A stretch of 64,000 nucleotides of DNA from Paramecium pentaurelia (taxonomy: Eukaryota > Ciliophora > Oligohymenophorea > Peniculida > Parameciidae): NCBI GenBank assembly GCA_905183005.1, contig CAJJDO010000034.1, positions 202,060 through 266,059 of the forward strand, written 5' to 3'. Each line of letters begins with the position of its first letter. Position 1 is the first letter of the stretch. The notes under the pieces were generated by a model that was not told where the DNA came from, ran no database searches, and saw only the letters and a list, made by a program, of their open reading frames with translations. Made by a program: the position numbers and the translations under genes. Of the stretch, positions 24,337 to 36,522 are shown in pieces.

Positions 24337-25028
24337 ATGGATTTGGTTAATTAAGCATTTAAATAGTTATACATTCAAGATGAATGTTATGAAAATATCA
24401 AAGATAAAGTAGATTAATTCCCTTATGATGAAGTATATAGTCTAATGGAATTCTATGTTTAAAATTATTTAGATGTAATAATTTGTTAGCATTTAGAGAG
24501 TACAAAACAATTTATACTCATATAGTTATAATGATTATGATTCTGCAAAATTTTATATGGAGTAAGTTAATAGTTATTGGATGAGAATTTAAAATATCGC
24601 ATTAGAATTAGGAAAGTATTATCAAATGAGTAATAGTTTTAAGGTATTATTAATAATAATATATTAGATACTAGAATACCATCGACTAAAATTTTAAGAT
24701 AGAATATTTTAAGATAATAAGATAAATTTACCATTAAAGAGAAATATGTAGAATCTACAAATTTAATCAATCAATTGAACCTTACTTTTGTTCTTCAATA
24801 TTTTAATACTTTAAACCAAAAATTACAACTCACTAAGACTTGATGACTAATTGGCTTACTTATAGTTAATATGAATAAGGAGTAGATGAAATTAAGGATT
24901 TTGAAAAAAGATTAGAATTTGCAATGACAAATCTCCCTGATTATGAAAAAAAAATAATAACCAAAATTACCTCAAAATTGGGAAAAAATATTATTAATCT
25001 AATGAAGAAAAAAAAGAAAAAATTATGA
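24337..25028 (+). CDS. Unrecognised Lys-tailed protein, 212 aa
   Basis: ATG 24337, TGA 25026-25028; introns of 22 nt (GTA...TAG) and 31 nt close the frame. Mostly helical-looking with aromatic residues (QFPYDEVYSLMEFYVQNYLD, YDSAKFYMEQVNSYWMRIQ), then KFNQSIEPYFCSSIFQYFKP, and a C-terminal run of lysines (NLMKKKKKKL). No family recognised. The Lys tail could serve membrane or nucleic-acid contact, but that is a guess. Confidence 0.65.
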
Positions 25029-26320
25029 TTCCAATTTATCATTCATTTAATTTTAATCAACTAAATTTGTTATTTAGGTGTATTTATGTAAAAATATTGA
25101 TAAAAAAGCATTTTTAATAATGTCTAATTTATCTCTTAAATTTCATATCTAGAAGACATCAGCCTCTAACTTTAAAAATAGATAGATACCATAATCAGTT
25201 GAATAAAGTTATATCCGATTCATTATTCAACTAAAATATAATTTTTTATTCCTTAGAATTTCTCAATATAAAAGTAACCATTTAATACATATAAAATTAT
25301 TTTAAACAATCTCCCTATTCTTATTCTATTTATATAATTATATATTTTTATTTACATAAATAATTGCTTATTTAAAAAATACTAAATAAATGGCCTCAAA
25401 GATCTAATTTAAAGAGAAATTAAATTAAATCTAAGTAAATCAATCTAATCATGATATTTAACAGATACAGATAATTTAATTTTAATCAGAATTCAAATCT
25501 CATTTATTAAAATTATTTAATAAGAATGTTGAATTTTGATAATGTTTTCTTATAATAATAAAACTCTTTGTAAGATATATGAAATAACTTTACTCAGATT
25601 GATTAAGACTGATAATTTTCTTAATTTCAATTATTCAAATTGAAATACTGGTTTATAAGTAAATAAAAATATAGGTTATCTTTAGAAGTATTAAAAACAT
25701 AATTTTTTCCATTATCTAAATTTTCTATATCAATAATATTTTAGCAATATAACTCTAATTTAGGGATTTTTATTCAAATTTGGACAATATTTTGCTTTTA
25801 AACTTAAATGATTAATAATAATATAAATCTAATAGGATCTATTTTAATTTCCAACTTACTTAATGATTAGTAAAATGAGATTTATAGATTTTTAATTAAA
25901 AAATCTTAAAATAATTTATCCTGTCCATTCATAGATTACATAGAATCTTCATGGATTTCAAGAATTTAAAGATTTACTTTATTAATCTACTGGATAAATT
26001 TTAATCTATTATCGACTTCTTATTTAATAATATAAAACATGTTGAATACTATATCCAAATATTTTGTTTATTATTCATTAAGACTTTTGTATTTTTTACA
26101 TCTATTATAATTTTTAATGGCCAAATACTAATATAGATGTATATTTAAGTAAGGATATAAAGATTATTAAACAAATCTTAAAAATATTTAAGTTGTAAAA
26201 CTTAATTAATTATCCAATTTCAATTAATTTATATATATATATTAATTTGATTATATAAGTAATTAATTTATTGTGATTATTATAACATTTTATTATTATT
26301 ATTATTTTATTAATATTATA
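25029..26320. other. 1.3-kb gene-poor region
   Basis: The largest gap in the window. The only item noticed is a 50-codon open frame at 25390-25539 on the plus strand (MASKIQFKEKLNQIQVNQ...), Gln-rich and unsupported by any family. The rest is AT-rich without coding character on either strand. Confidence 0.3.
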
Positions 26321-27767
26321 ATGGGGATATGCACATCAAAAAAAAAAGTGGATGAGAACATTTAAATAGTACCCTACAAGTAAAATTATATAAATGATGT
26401 ATTTTGATAGAGTTTGTATAACTGCGTTCATTTGGAATAAAGAAAGTCATAATTTATTTGATTTTGAGAGTAATTAGGCTGCTAAAAAGGAAATAGAATT
26501 AGATTTTTCAGGTAGTTATGAATCAAATAATTAGCAACACTTTCAATGGTGGATAACTAAATTATCGCATTAACAGATAATGTATAAAATTCTCACAATT
26601 ATAAAACAGGAATATGTAAATAAATAGATCCAATTACTCAGAGTTGATTGCTAATAAGAATATATGATGTTGTCAGGTATGAGTTAAAAATCAGATTAAA
26701 GAGTTTGGGCTATTTTATGTAATAGACCAGATTTTGAATCATTGAATGTATATTATAAACTATAATAAGGAATGGGAACTCTAAAAAGGTGATATGATAA
26801 AATTAGGAAGAATGAAATTATAACTTTTAGATTTTAATTATGAAATTGATGCTCTTTAATAATAAAAAGAATAAGTAGAAAATGATGATGAATTATAATC
26901 TAAAGATTTAGAACTTGAAGCTAGTTAATGCAGAATTTGTTTCTCTAAGAGTGGTTCTCTATCTAACCCACTCTTTAGTCCTTGTAAATGTAATCTAAAT
27001 CATTATTTTAATTAGGTATTGGCTCTATGAAATATGTCCATCTTAATTGTCTATAAATTTGGATTCAGTAATAAATTAAAATTAAAAACCAGCAGTCATC
27101 AATTCAATATATATGGAAGAAAATGGAATGTGAAATTTGTAAAATGTCTCTTTAAAGTACTTACACATATTAAGGTTAAATATTTTGCATTATGCAAATA
27201 TAAAAACCTGTTGTTCCTTATATGATATGGAAAATAACATCTGATGATAAATCAAAAGAAGGAATTATCTAAGTTATGGAATTGCTTGATAAATCTGAAA
27301 TCAAAATAGGCAGAGTCCCTGATTGTGACATTAAATTAAAGGATATTTCTGTCTCTAGAAGCCATGCTATTATTAAAGTGATAAAATAAGAAGATAATAA
27401 ATATAAATTGATTTTGTAGGATAATAATTCTAAATTTGGAACTTTGTTATATGCATAATCAGATAAATTATTAAGATATGAATTATAATATCAATAAAAG
27501 GTTCTCTATTAAATTGGGAGAGTTCTCCTTTATGTATAATTAAAAGAAAAAGGCAAATCTTATAACAAATAGTATTCCTAATTTTCTATTTTTAGATTTA
27601 CTTGTTATAGACATCCAAATTAAATTCAAGTCTTTCCCAAAAAAACCATTAATGAATAAGCTACAATTGTTCCAAATTTTGAAAAAGACAAAGATAACCA
27701 ACTATCATTTTAAACACATAATGAATTAAATCAGGATGACATAGTTATTAATGTTAAATAAATATGA
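26321..27767 (+). CDS. RING-CH zinc finger fused to FHA domain
   Basis: ATG 26321, TGA 27765-27767; introns of 31, 22, 26 and probably 24 nt close the frame (~447 aa). Exon limits around 26520-26700 are least certain. MGICTSKK at the start suits acylation. A first FHA-like piece (ELQKGDMIKLGR) is followed by a RING-CH (C4HC3) finger: CRICF, PCKC, YVHLNCLQIW and CEICKMSL. Then comes an FHA domain with IKIGRVPDCDI, DISVSRSHAII and DNNSKFGTLL, which carries the conserved GR, SxxH and NxxxGT residues. RING-CH (MARCH-type) fingers recruit ubiquitin E2s and FHA domains bind phosphothreonine, so it may ubiquitinate phosphorylated partners at a membrane; that role is inferred. Confidence 0.82.
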
Positions 27768-27980
27768 TCATCTGTTGACTATTATATTATTGTATAAATT
27801 AAAATATTAGATCCGTTCTGGGTTTTCTTATAATCTATTTTAATTCTACTTTCTTAAATTAATATTTTGATGCCATCAAAATTATAAATAATTATAAATT
27901 AAATAAATTTATATATATAAATATATATTAAATATTTAAGGGAATTACTGTAAATAGTTATATAATATAAAAAACTTTTA

Positions 27981-29862
27981 TCAAAATTTTTTATGCATTT
28001 TTATTAAAGAATGAATATCATCTAATACTCTTAATTTATTTTATGTTGTAAATTGATCTTATTTATTTAAAAGATCTTATTTTTATTTAACTTCTCTTTC
28101 ATTTTCATAAATTTTAACTTTTTCTTCTATCTATAATAATAATAATAAATATTCATTACTTATTTAAGTGAATATTAACTTTGTTCTATTTATTATTTAT
28201 ATTTTGAAGATTTTTGTGTTAATTTAAGTATTTCTTCATCTTAAAGTTTTATTTTTTACTTATATTCATTTTCTCGAGTTTTAAATTATATTACTTCTTC
28301 TTTTGATGAAGCCAATGATTTTACTAGATGATCAATCTTAATTTCGATTTCATCCATAGTTTAATCATTTTCATGTTATTTTAATTGTAACATGTTCTCT
28401 AGATCTCTACATTGTTATTAAAACATTCTTAATTGTTCTTATAAATTTAAGACCTAATGTTTGAGCTAGAAGAAATCACTAAATATATTACTTATTCAAT
28501 AGTTCTAAAATCTTATCTGGTTATAAGTTCAAGCTCTTCAGCTTTTAATTTTTTTTATTACATAATAGATTTTTGATCACAAATCTCTTAAGTTAGATCT
28601 TATATTTTATTTTCAGCATTTACTAACTTAATTTATAAATTATCATTTAAATTATTCATTTCACTATTAAGATCTTGTAATTTTTTTAAATCTTATAAAT
28701 ACACATTACTATTTTTCTCTTCATTATCTAATATTCTTTAAAATTCTTTAATTCTAATATGTAAATTATCTATTAAGGCTTTTTATTCAATAATTTTTTA
28801 TTTTTTTTTTTCTAAGAGATTACTTTGCTGAGATAATCTTTTTTCAATCTCTGCTTCTTAATTTTAATATATTCGTTATTGATGTTTTTCAGCTTTTGAT
28901 AGCTAATTTTAATATTCTTCACATTTTTAATTAGCTTGATCTAATTAAGATTTTAAGTAATTTAGTTATTAATTCAAACTTTCTATTTATTATTATTGAT
29001 CATAATCTCTATAACGTACATCTTAGAATAACTATTCAAAATATCTAATTTGTTCATCTCTATTAGCTAATTCACTTTTAGATTGGTCTAATTCTGCCTC
29101 CAATCCTCTATTTTATTATTCTTAATTCTTTCTAATATTATTAATATTATAATTACATTTCATTTGAAAATTCTTCACATAACTATTATACTCTTTCAAG
29201 TTCTTTTCCAAAATTTTACCCTTATTATTCAAATATTGTTTCTCCTTATTTCAATTATTCTCTTAATGTAGCTAATTTTTATTTTTTAACTTGCAATTTT
29301 TATCTAAGAACATGATTTTGCTATTATATTTCTTCAAGATATTTCTCTTGAGTGTCAACTTTAACCTTGACCTCTTTAGTGATATAATCCCCTTTATTTA
29401 ATTAATCTTGCATCAATCTATTTTCTGATTCTAAAGATTTAATTTATTTTTCTTTAATCTGTAATTTATTTTCTAATTCTTTATTGATATTCATATAATC
29501 CTTTAAGGTTATCTAATTAATATGAATATTAATTTACTTTCAATTCCTAATTTAATATCCTAATTCTTTCATATTTTTCTTTTTCTTGAAGTTCCTTAGC
29601 ATTCAATGTATCTCGTAATCTACTAATCTATTCTAAAGAACCACTTTGTCTACGTCTTTCTTTTGAAGAATCCTCACTAAATGTAGAAAAAAAAGAATGT
29701 TTACTCATCATCTTTAATCCTACTTGGTCTAGATCTTCCAGTAAAATAAGTAGCAGGCTACTGAGGAATTGGATCATATTGCATAATTTAATCAATCTAT
29801 TATGTTGTTTTTTTGTATCGATCAATAAGTTTGTTTACATTTTTCTCTAATCGGTTATCCAT
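27981..29862 (-). CDS. Long coiled-coil protein, 617 aa
   Basis: ATG 29862-29860, TGA 27983-27981; one 28-nt intron near the N-terminus closes the frame. After ~60 polar residues (MDNRLEKNVNKLIDRYKK) almost the whole protein is heptad-rich coiled coil dominated by Glu, Lys, Gln, Leu and Asn (e.g. SLEQISRLRDTLNAKELQEK). No motor, kinase or other domain was seen. Probably structural, for example of basal body, cortex or cilium; that is not shown by the sequence. The next coiled-coil gene ends only 9 bp upstream of its start. Confidence 0.75.
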
Positions 29863-29871
29863 TATTTAAAT

Positions 29872-31818
29872 TCAAAATTATTATAAATCAGGTTAACTTT
29901 ATTTTCTTAAATCTTACGAATCAATCATTTTCAAATCTGGATCTTCATTTTGGACATCTTAGAAAGGGTTTTTATCGTCATCTGGTAATTGTTCTTCACC
30001 ATTAGATAGTTCTTACTTTTAATCTTTATCATCTTCCTTATTTTTCATTAAACTATTTTTATTATCAATTTCATCTTCATCCTCAATTAAATTAATTAAT
30101 TCTGATTCTTATCTGTTATGAATAGTAATAATTTTATTTTAAGATTATTGATCATTTTTTGAAATATCATGATTGATATCATTTATTTATAATTATTCAT
30201 CTTGATCATCTTCTTATTCATTTTAATTGATATCAAAAGGAGAATGAATTTATTAGAGTAAAATCCTTTGTTGTCTATTTTATTTAGTTATGAGAGCATA
30301 GAAATGATCAATTTCTAATTTACTTAAAGTAATTTCAACTTATTATAAGACTTCTAAATAAATCTAATAATATTTTAAACATTTTACATCAATATTAATA
30401 TATCCATTTGTATATGTTTCTGGATATTTCTTGATTAGAATATCAGAAATTTCATTTTTCTTCTTCATAATTTATTAATTGATATTATTTAATTATTATG
30501 ATGTCAATATTTAATAGTTTTCCATTAGAGTTTTAAAAATACTTCTAACTCGTGCACTAGTAGTAGTTTCATTTTCATTTTCAACATCAGCTAAATAGAT
30601 AGCAGCCATTTCAATTTATTCAAGAAATTAGAGACCGAAAATTCTATTGGATAAATTTTATTTGAGTTAATGTTAAGTTAAAGTATCATGAGTTAAGAGA
30701 TATTATTCAACTTATTATAAAGAGATCTTTAATCCAATTAGATTTAATTTAACTTATCTAGCTATAGTTAAAATCTAATTTTTTTCAACATTGATTATCT
30801 TCTTCTTTTATAATTCATTTTCCTCTTATTATTAAACTTATTCTTCTGGTTATTAAGGTCCATTATTCTTTATTAGTATTGTTCTTTTAGATTAATACTT
30901 TTAGATTTTTTCTAAATCATATTCTCTTTATAATGTTTCATATTATCTCTTTTAATCAGATAATTTTTTTTCGAGATTATCTATTTATTCTTGATTTTCA
31001 GCTTACATTTTCTACATCATATTTTCCAAGTATTTAATTTTCTACCTTTCATTTCTTAGATCTACTAGTGCTTAATCAAAATCTAACTATAACTATTCTT
31101 CAACCTTTTTATTGTCTTTTTATTATGGTCTTTCAAGAAATAAAGTATCCTTTTTCTTTAATTCTGCTATTTCTAAAAGTAATTAAGCATTAAGATTTTT
31201 CAATTATTTATATTTATTTAATATTGCATTATATTTGACATTCATCTTATTGTATTGACTCTAAATTTAATTTATTTTAATACTTAAGCTTGATTTACTG
31301 ATTATTCTTGTTATTAAATCATTTGAGCTAATTTCATATTATCCTCACTCAATGACATACATAAGTTTTCAACATTGTTTTTATTTAATGGACTTTATAG
31401 TTATCCAATATATTATTGTTATTCTGCCAATTATTATTGTAATTTGATATTTTCTTCCTATAATTGATATATAATAACATACTTCAAGTCGTGTGATTTT
31501 TTCTAAATAACCTTATTTTAATCTTGGATAACTTTTAGTAGGAGTTCCTTCATCTTTCGAGATTGATTAGACTTCTCTTTTAAAATATTATATTTATGAT
31601 TGAAATTATCTCAATGTTAACTTTAATTGATTGTTCTCTTATTTCAATTTCTGTATTTCCTCATATAAACTTTCCTTATCATGTATAATATATTTAGCTC
31701 TTAATTTATTTGCTTCTACATTATCAAGGGTTCTGTTTCTAGAATATAAGTTTTATCTATGTAATTTCTATTGAGAATGCACTTATAAGGATTTTTATGT
31801 TTGAGAAATTGATAGCAT
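29872..31818 (-). CDS. Coiled-coil protein with acidic C-terminus
   Basis: ATG 31818-31816, TGA 29874-29872; 649 codons if no introns are removed, and the C-terminal 200 codons were read through without a stop. N-terminus Ser/Gln-rich (MLSISQTQKSLQVHSQQK), then long Glu/Lys/Gln/Leu coiled coil, and an acidic, Asp/Glu/Asn-rich tail (LINLIEDEDEID, QLPDDDKNPFQDVQNEDPD). No other domain recognised. Introns with length divisible by three could be hidden in it. Confidence 0.7.
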
Positions 31819-31840
31819 GTTTTTTATAATTAATAATAAA
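31819..31840. promoter_or_regulatory. 22-bp divergent start-to-start spacer
   Basis: The start codons of the minus-strand coiled-coil gene (31818) and the plus-strand gene (31841) are separated by 22 bp. The promoters must overlap the opposite transcription unit. Confidence 0.35.
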
Positions 31841-32477
31841 ATGCAATCATTAATCTAAGCTTTTCAGCAAAAAATATCCTTGTCTGCTTCATTTGTTAAA
31901 TAATCTACTCCATAAATATTGTTTGGCATAAGTCTACTTTCTTGTTTATACCTTTTAAATTAATAATAAAAAGAGGAAAAACAAGTTGAACCTGAAAAGA
32001 CTGAAAAAAAATTAAAAAAAAAAGCATCCAGCTAAAAAAATCTGGATGATAATAAGCCACAATATATGGATGTTATATCAGATCTGGTATGAATAGTTTA
32101 ATTTAAAAGAAAAAAAGCTAAAAGAAATTAAACAAAAAAATTAATAAGTAATTTGATGATTCAATTGACAACACTGAAGAAAATATACCTAGATCACCTG
32201 ATTACAGTGTGGTTTCAGAAATAGATTAGAAATACTTTTAAGAGTTGATTCAAAATTAAAAAAAAACTAAAAGAGCTTACTAAACTGATTGTGAATCAAC
32301 ACCTATTATATCATTAAGAGGGTATGTTATATAAAAAGAGTTTTTAGATTTAGAAGAAATTAATAATTGATAGGAGAAGAAGATAAAAAAGGAGAAGATC
32401 GTTTGTTTTATATTCTCAAATAACGTGTAATTGAATAAGAGGAAAAAGAAAATGAAATTGATGAAGATGATATTTGA
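31841..32477 (+). CDS. Single-pass membrane protein with charged tail, 195 aa
   Basis: ATG 31841, TGA 32475-32477; introns of 23 and 26 nt close the frame. Residues ~25-42 (TPQILFGISLLSCLYLL) form one likely membrane helix, followed by a Lys/Glu-rich cytosolic-looking segment (KEEKQVEPEKTEKKLKKKA), SPDYSVVSEID and an acidic end (NEIDEDDI). The family is not recognised. The ATG was chosen because the frame is open and hydrophobic from it. Confidence 0.65.
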
Positions 32478-32578
32478 TATAATTAGTCAAACATTATGAT
32501 TAAAATCAAATAAATACAATATCTCATGTAATTCTACACCATATTACAAATCTCATTTAATAATAATATCATTGTTCT

Positions 32579-33290
32579 GTCAATCTCATCTCTTTTTATA
32601 CTTTTTCTTCAGTCAATTAAAAATTTAGAATATCATTTATCTCTTAAATAATAACATCTATTTAGTTCTAAGATTCTGATCTTTATACATTTCCTTAATT
32701 AAATGTTTCCTATACTGAAAATACTTATTCTAACAAATTCTTAATATTTCATTTCTCAATCAATCAATCATATTCTAATCATTTATCTCTCTTTTCATTC
32801 ATTATATCCTAACTTAGATTTTCGATTTTATATTCCATTTCTTGTTTTATTGTTCTGTAGTCTCTTTTACAGATTATGGTTATTTAGTCAATTCTATTCA
32901 CATTTTGTAAGATTATTGATCCATCAAATTTGTCAATCTCATCTCAAATGCTTTGTGATTAATTAAATCCTTTTTAACACTCTGTTACAAATTCTTTTCA
33001 TGTTTTTTTTATGTTTTTTTATGAAAATTTTTAGTATTAATCTATTTATAAATTTTATTTTACATTTCTAATAATTTCTTCATTTCATTATGTTTCTTTG
33101 ATTTTATTAAGTTTCTCTTATTACTATTTTAGTCTACTATTTTTAATAGAGAATTTGAACCTTTTAATTTATTAAATTCAATTTAATTTCATATATTTCC
33201 TTTTTCTAGGGTCTATCCTCATCTATAAATAATTAAGATAGTTTCTCCCTCAATTAGATGACACTAGACTTATTTAATGATATTACTTGT
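32579..33290 (-). pseudogene. Probable decayed coiled-coil gene
   Basis: The minus strand has clearly coding pieces: SSVIQLREKLSQLFIDEDRP, then KHNEMKKLLEMQNKIYKQ, and later MNEKRDK, LRNEILRICQNKYFQYRK in one frame and QIDVIIQEINDILNF in another, ending at TGA 32581-32579. They lie in different frames and are split by TGA codons; GT...AG introns of 20-31 nt do not join them. One break falls at a GATT tandem repeat (32757-32772), where slippage could shift the frame. No in-frame start ATG was found. A retained internal eliminated sequence or a misread intron is the alternative. Confidence 0.45.
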
Positions 33291-33422
33291 ATATTTTTAT
33301 GGTATATATGTAGTTCCAATTAATTAGGATATCATCATGTATGAACTTTTATGATGTTATATAATTAAAGAAGAATATAATTGAACTATTTAACATATAA
33401 TTAATAAAATATATAAAATAAA

Positions 33423-34573
33423 ATGAATAGAACTCCTCATATGGATTAATTGATCTCTAAAATCTATAGATAACGTAAAAATGTAAGTCTAATATGTTAA
33501 AAAAAAGTAAACTCCAAATGATTATTCTAGGGAGATGTACTCTCATCCAAATAGCCATCAAACATCTAACAAAGACCTTTTGAATTTAACTAGCAAATAA
33601 AAATTAAATAAATCATGTAACTATAATTCAAATTTACATCAACGACTCTAATCCAAAGCAGGAGCAGATATAAAATAAAAATTATTAGATGAAAGTAAAT
33701 GTATGTAATTACTTTCACAGTTTTAAGAGGATCACATTCTAACATATCTACTAGTTATTTAATTAGTACACTAAAAGAAAAGGTTAGTGAAAAGGTCAAT
33801 TAAAAAGTTTAAAAATACAACACTTGTTAAGAAGCTTCATCATTCACAATCCCTGAAAAAGAGTTATCCCCTAAACCTATGTTTAAAATTCTTGAAAACT
33901 TTCTCTTTGCTGAATGTTAAAATCTTAAAAATCAAGTTTCACTTAATTCATTTCAAGAACTACTTGATAAAATGGAAATAAAAGAGTAATCCTTAAAAAT
34001 ATCAATTTTTGCAGATTTAAAAAAACTTTTCATTATATTAGCTTAATCTATTCGAAATGATATTTAAACATAAAAGAAAGAAATCGAATCTCTTCTTCGA
34101 TAAAATAATTCATTCAAATCCTAAATCTAAGAAATGAATTCTCAGTTAGATAAATTCAAATCTGTTATTGAAGATTAACAGAAATAAATCAAAATTAAAA
34201 ATGAAGAAAACTTTATTTCAATAATGAATACACTTAGATCTCATGGTGTTGATCCTCGAAAAATGTTAAAAAAATGTTAAGATAATGTTGAAACTTGTAA
34301 ACTCAAATAAGAATAATCTGAATTTATAGATGAATCATAAAAATATAGTTCAGATGATTCTATTCCATTTGGTAATTATAATTATTTATTATATTAGTTG
34401 ATCCTCAAACAATAATAAAAAATGAAAAAAAAGTAATAGGACTTGCACTAAATTTAAATCCATTAAAAGATCCTAAAAAAGCACCCATTGGATATCAAGA
34501 TGAATTTATGGCTAATATTAATGAATTCAGCGAAAGTTGGAGATAATAAGCTTTAGCTGAAAAAAGATTTTGA
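33423..34573 (+). CDS. Coiled-coil protein, 359 aa
   Basis: ATG 33423, TGA 34571-34573; introns of 25, 20 and 26 nt close the frame. A Ser/Asn-rich N-terminus (DYSREMYSHPNSHQTSN) precedes a Leu-rich helical part (FKILENFLFAECQNLKNQ), a coiled coil (RQNNSFKSQIQEMNSQLDKF) and a conserved-looking C-terminal part (NTLRSHGVDPRKMLKKCQDN, KAPIGYQDEFMANINEFSE). No family recognised. The 20-nt intron is among the shortest in the window. Confidence 0.7.
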
Positions 34574-34799
34574 CTTTTTTATTTAATTATTTTTTATATT
34601 AATTAAGTAGGATATAGATTAAACATTCTTGATGAGATTATTATAAGTATTTCAAGGTATATTAATTATAATAATTTTAAGACAATTATTTTTGTTTCAT
34701 TGAATTTCATCACAGAATACATAAATATTATTACGTCAACAATAATCCACATAAATATTCAATATAAATAAAATCAAATTACTCCTAAAAATACAGGAA

Positions 34800-36455
34800 A
34801 TGAGACCAAACAAACCTTCATAAGATGCCTTTGATGAAGTATAAGGATCATATTCAATGGATGATCAATTTAATGTATAGGAAGGATATAGAAATTCAAT
34901 TGATGAAATTCCAGCTAATTAACTTAGGTACTATTTAAATTTTATTTTATAGTGGAGATGAAGCATTAGAAAAGAGTTTTATGTAATCAACAGGACAATC
35001 ATCAATATGGTAAAAAAAAGGATAAAAAACTTCAATTCCAATGACATCTGTAATTGTAATGAAGAGTATGGTTGGAGTAGGAATTCTAGGAATAGTAATT
35101 AATATGATTTTAAATTAGCCTTATGTTGCATCTAATTTTGGAGCTATATTAACAATTTTGATTTTAATGATAATATTTTTTTTGGGAATACTTTCATCTA
35201 ATTTATTGTTAAAGTCTAAAAATCTATCAAAAAGAAGTAATTTTTCAACAATTGGATTTTATATCTTTAAACATAAATGGATTATTATAGTAGTGAATGT
35301 GATGATAATTTTATCAAATTTAGGAGTATGTTTAAGCGAATTAATGTAATTAATATTATAATTTTAGTATTTTTGGAGATACAGCAAGTAATCTTATAAA
35401 TTATTTTACTAATAGAGATACAGATGATTAACCATTCTATTTAACAAGACCTGTTTTTTTAATAGTAATAAGTATAATATTACTTCCTTTTTTACTTGTT
35501 AAATCTATAGAGAAATTGAGATTTGTAAGTTTATTTGCTATTTTATCAATCAGTTCATTTTCATGTCTTGTAATCTATAATTTTTTCAGAATTGATTAAA
35601 CTAATAGTTAATTTTCATGGTGGATTCCAGATAATTTTAATATTAATAGAGCTTTAGCATCTATGCCAACATTAATATTAGCATTTAATTGGCAATTTAA
35701 TTTATTTCCTATTTTTAAAGGAATGGCATAACCAACTGATTAAAATTTAATCACATCTACAATTCTCGGATTTTGTTAAGGATCTCTTTTATATTTGATA
35801 GTAGGATTGCTAGGATATGCAACTTATGGAACAAATGTAATAAATATAAATAAATTATAGATTGAACCAAACTTTTTATTAAGTATTGATGAAAAAGATG
35901 TTGGTCCTGTTTTATTTGTTATTTTAAATTTAACCTTTGTATTTTCTACAACTCTTACATTACCAGTCATATTTTTTGGAGGAAGAAACAATTTTATTTA
36001 AATGATTAAACAATTCACAGTAATTATTATTATATATAATATAGGAAAATAAAAAAGTTAATATATAGGCCAAAAAGAAATTATTAGATAATTAATAAAC
36101 TGAATAATATTACAAAGATCTGTTGTAATTTAGAAAAAAATCTTAAGCTATCCGATTTTATGGAATCAGTATTACTTTATTCATTTTATTGGCTATTGGA
36201 GCTGTTTTCATTAAAAATTTAGGAACTGTCTATAATTTATTAGGAGCAATAGCATGTAATGCAATTTAATTAGGACTTCCTACATTATTCTATGTATTTT
36301 TAGTAAAACAAGTTAAGAAAATGAAATTTCGAAATAATTTGAATAGAATATTTTATTTTTTTGTTTGTGGCCTTTTGGGTGTAAGCATAATTCTAACATT
36401 TTTATGTGTGACTTGTGAATTTATAAAACCAGAAAAAGAAGTTGTTGATAATTGA
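34800..36455 (+). CDS. Amino acid transporter, AAAP/SLC36-38 family
   Basis: ATG 34800, TGA 36453-36455; introns of 25, 22 and 25 nt; 527 aa, normal for the family. After ~75 polar residues come about eleven hydrophobic helices. The first contains SVIVMKSMVGVGILGIVINM, the KxxxGxGIL signature of the amino acid/auxin permease superfamily. Others include PVFLIVISIILLPFLLVKS, LILAFNWQFNLFPIFKGM, GSLLYLIVGLLGYATYG and the last pair ending CGLLGVSIILTFLC. Such proteins move amino acids with H+ or Na+ across the plasma or vacuolar membrane. Substrate not predictable. Confidence 0.88.
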
Positions 36456-36522
36456 TATTTGTATAACTATTTATAAATGATTCATAAATTACTAGTATGA
36501 TTTTTATATATTAAAATAAATT

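Noticed and set aside
33787..33981. Plus-strand Lys-rich 64-aa ORF
   Set aside because: A neighbouring frame, reached through a 20-nt intron at about 33695-33715, continues the coiled-coil gene for 250 codons.
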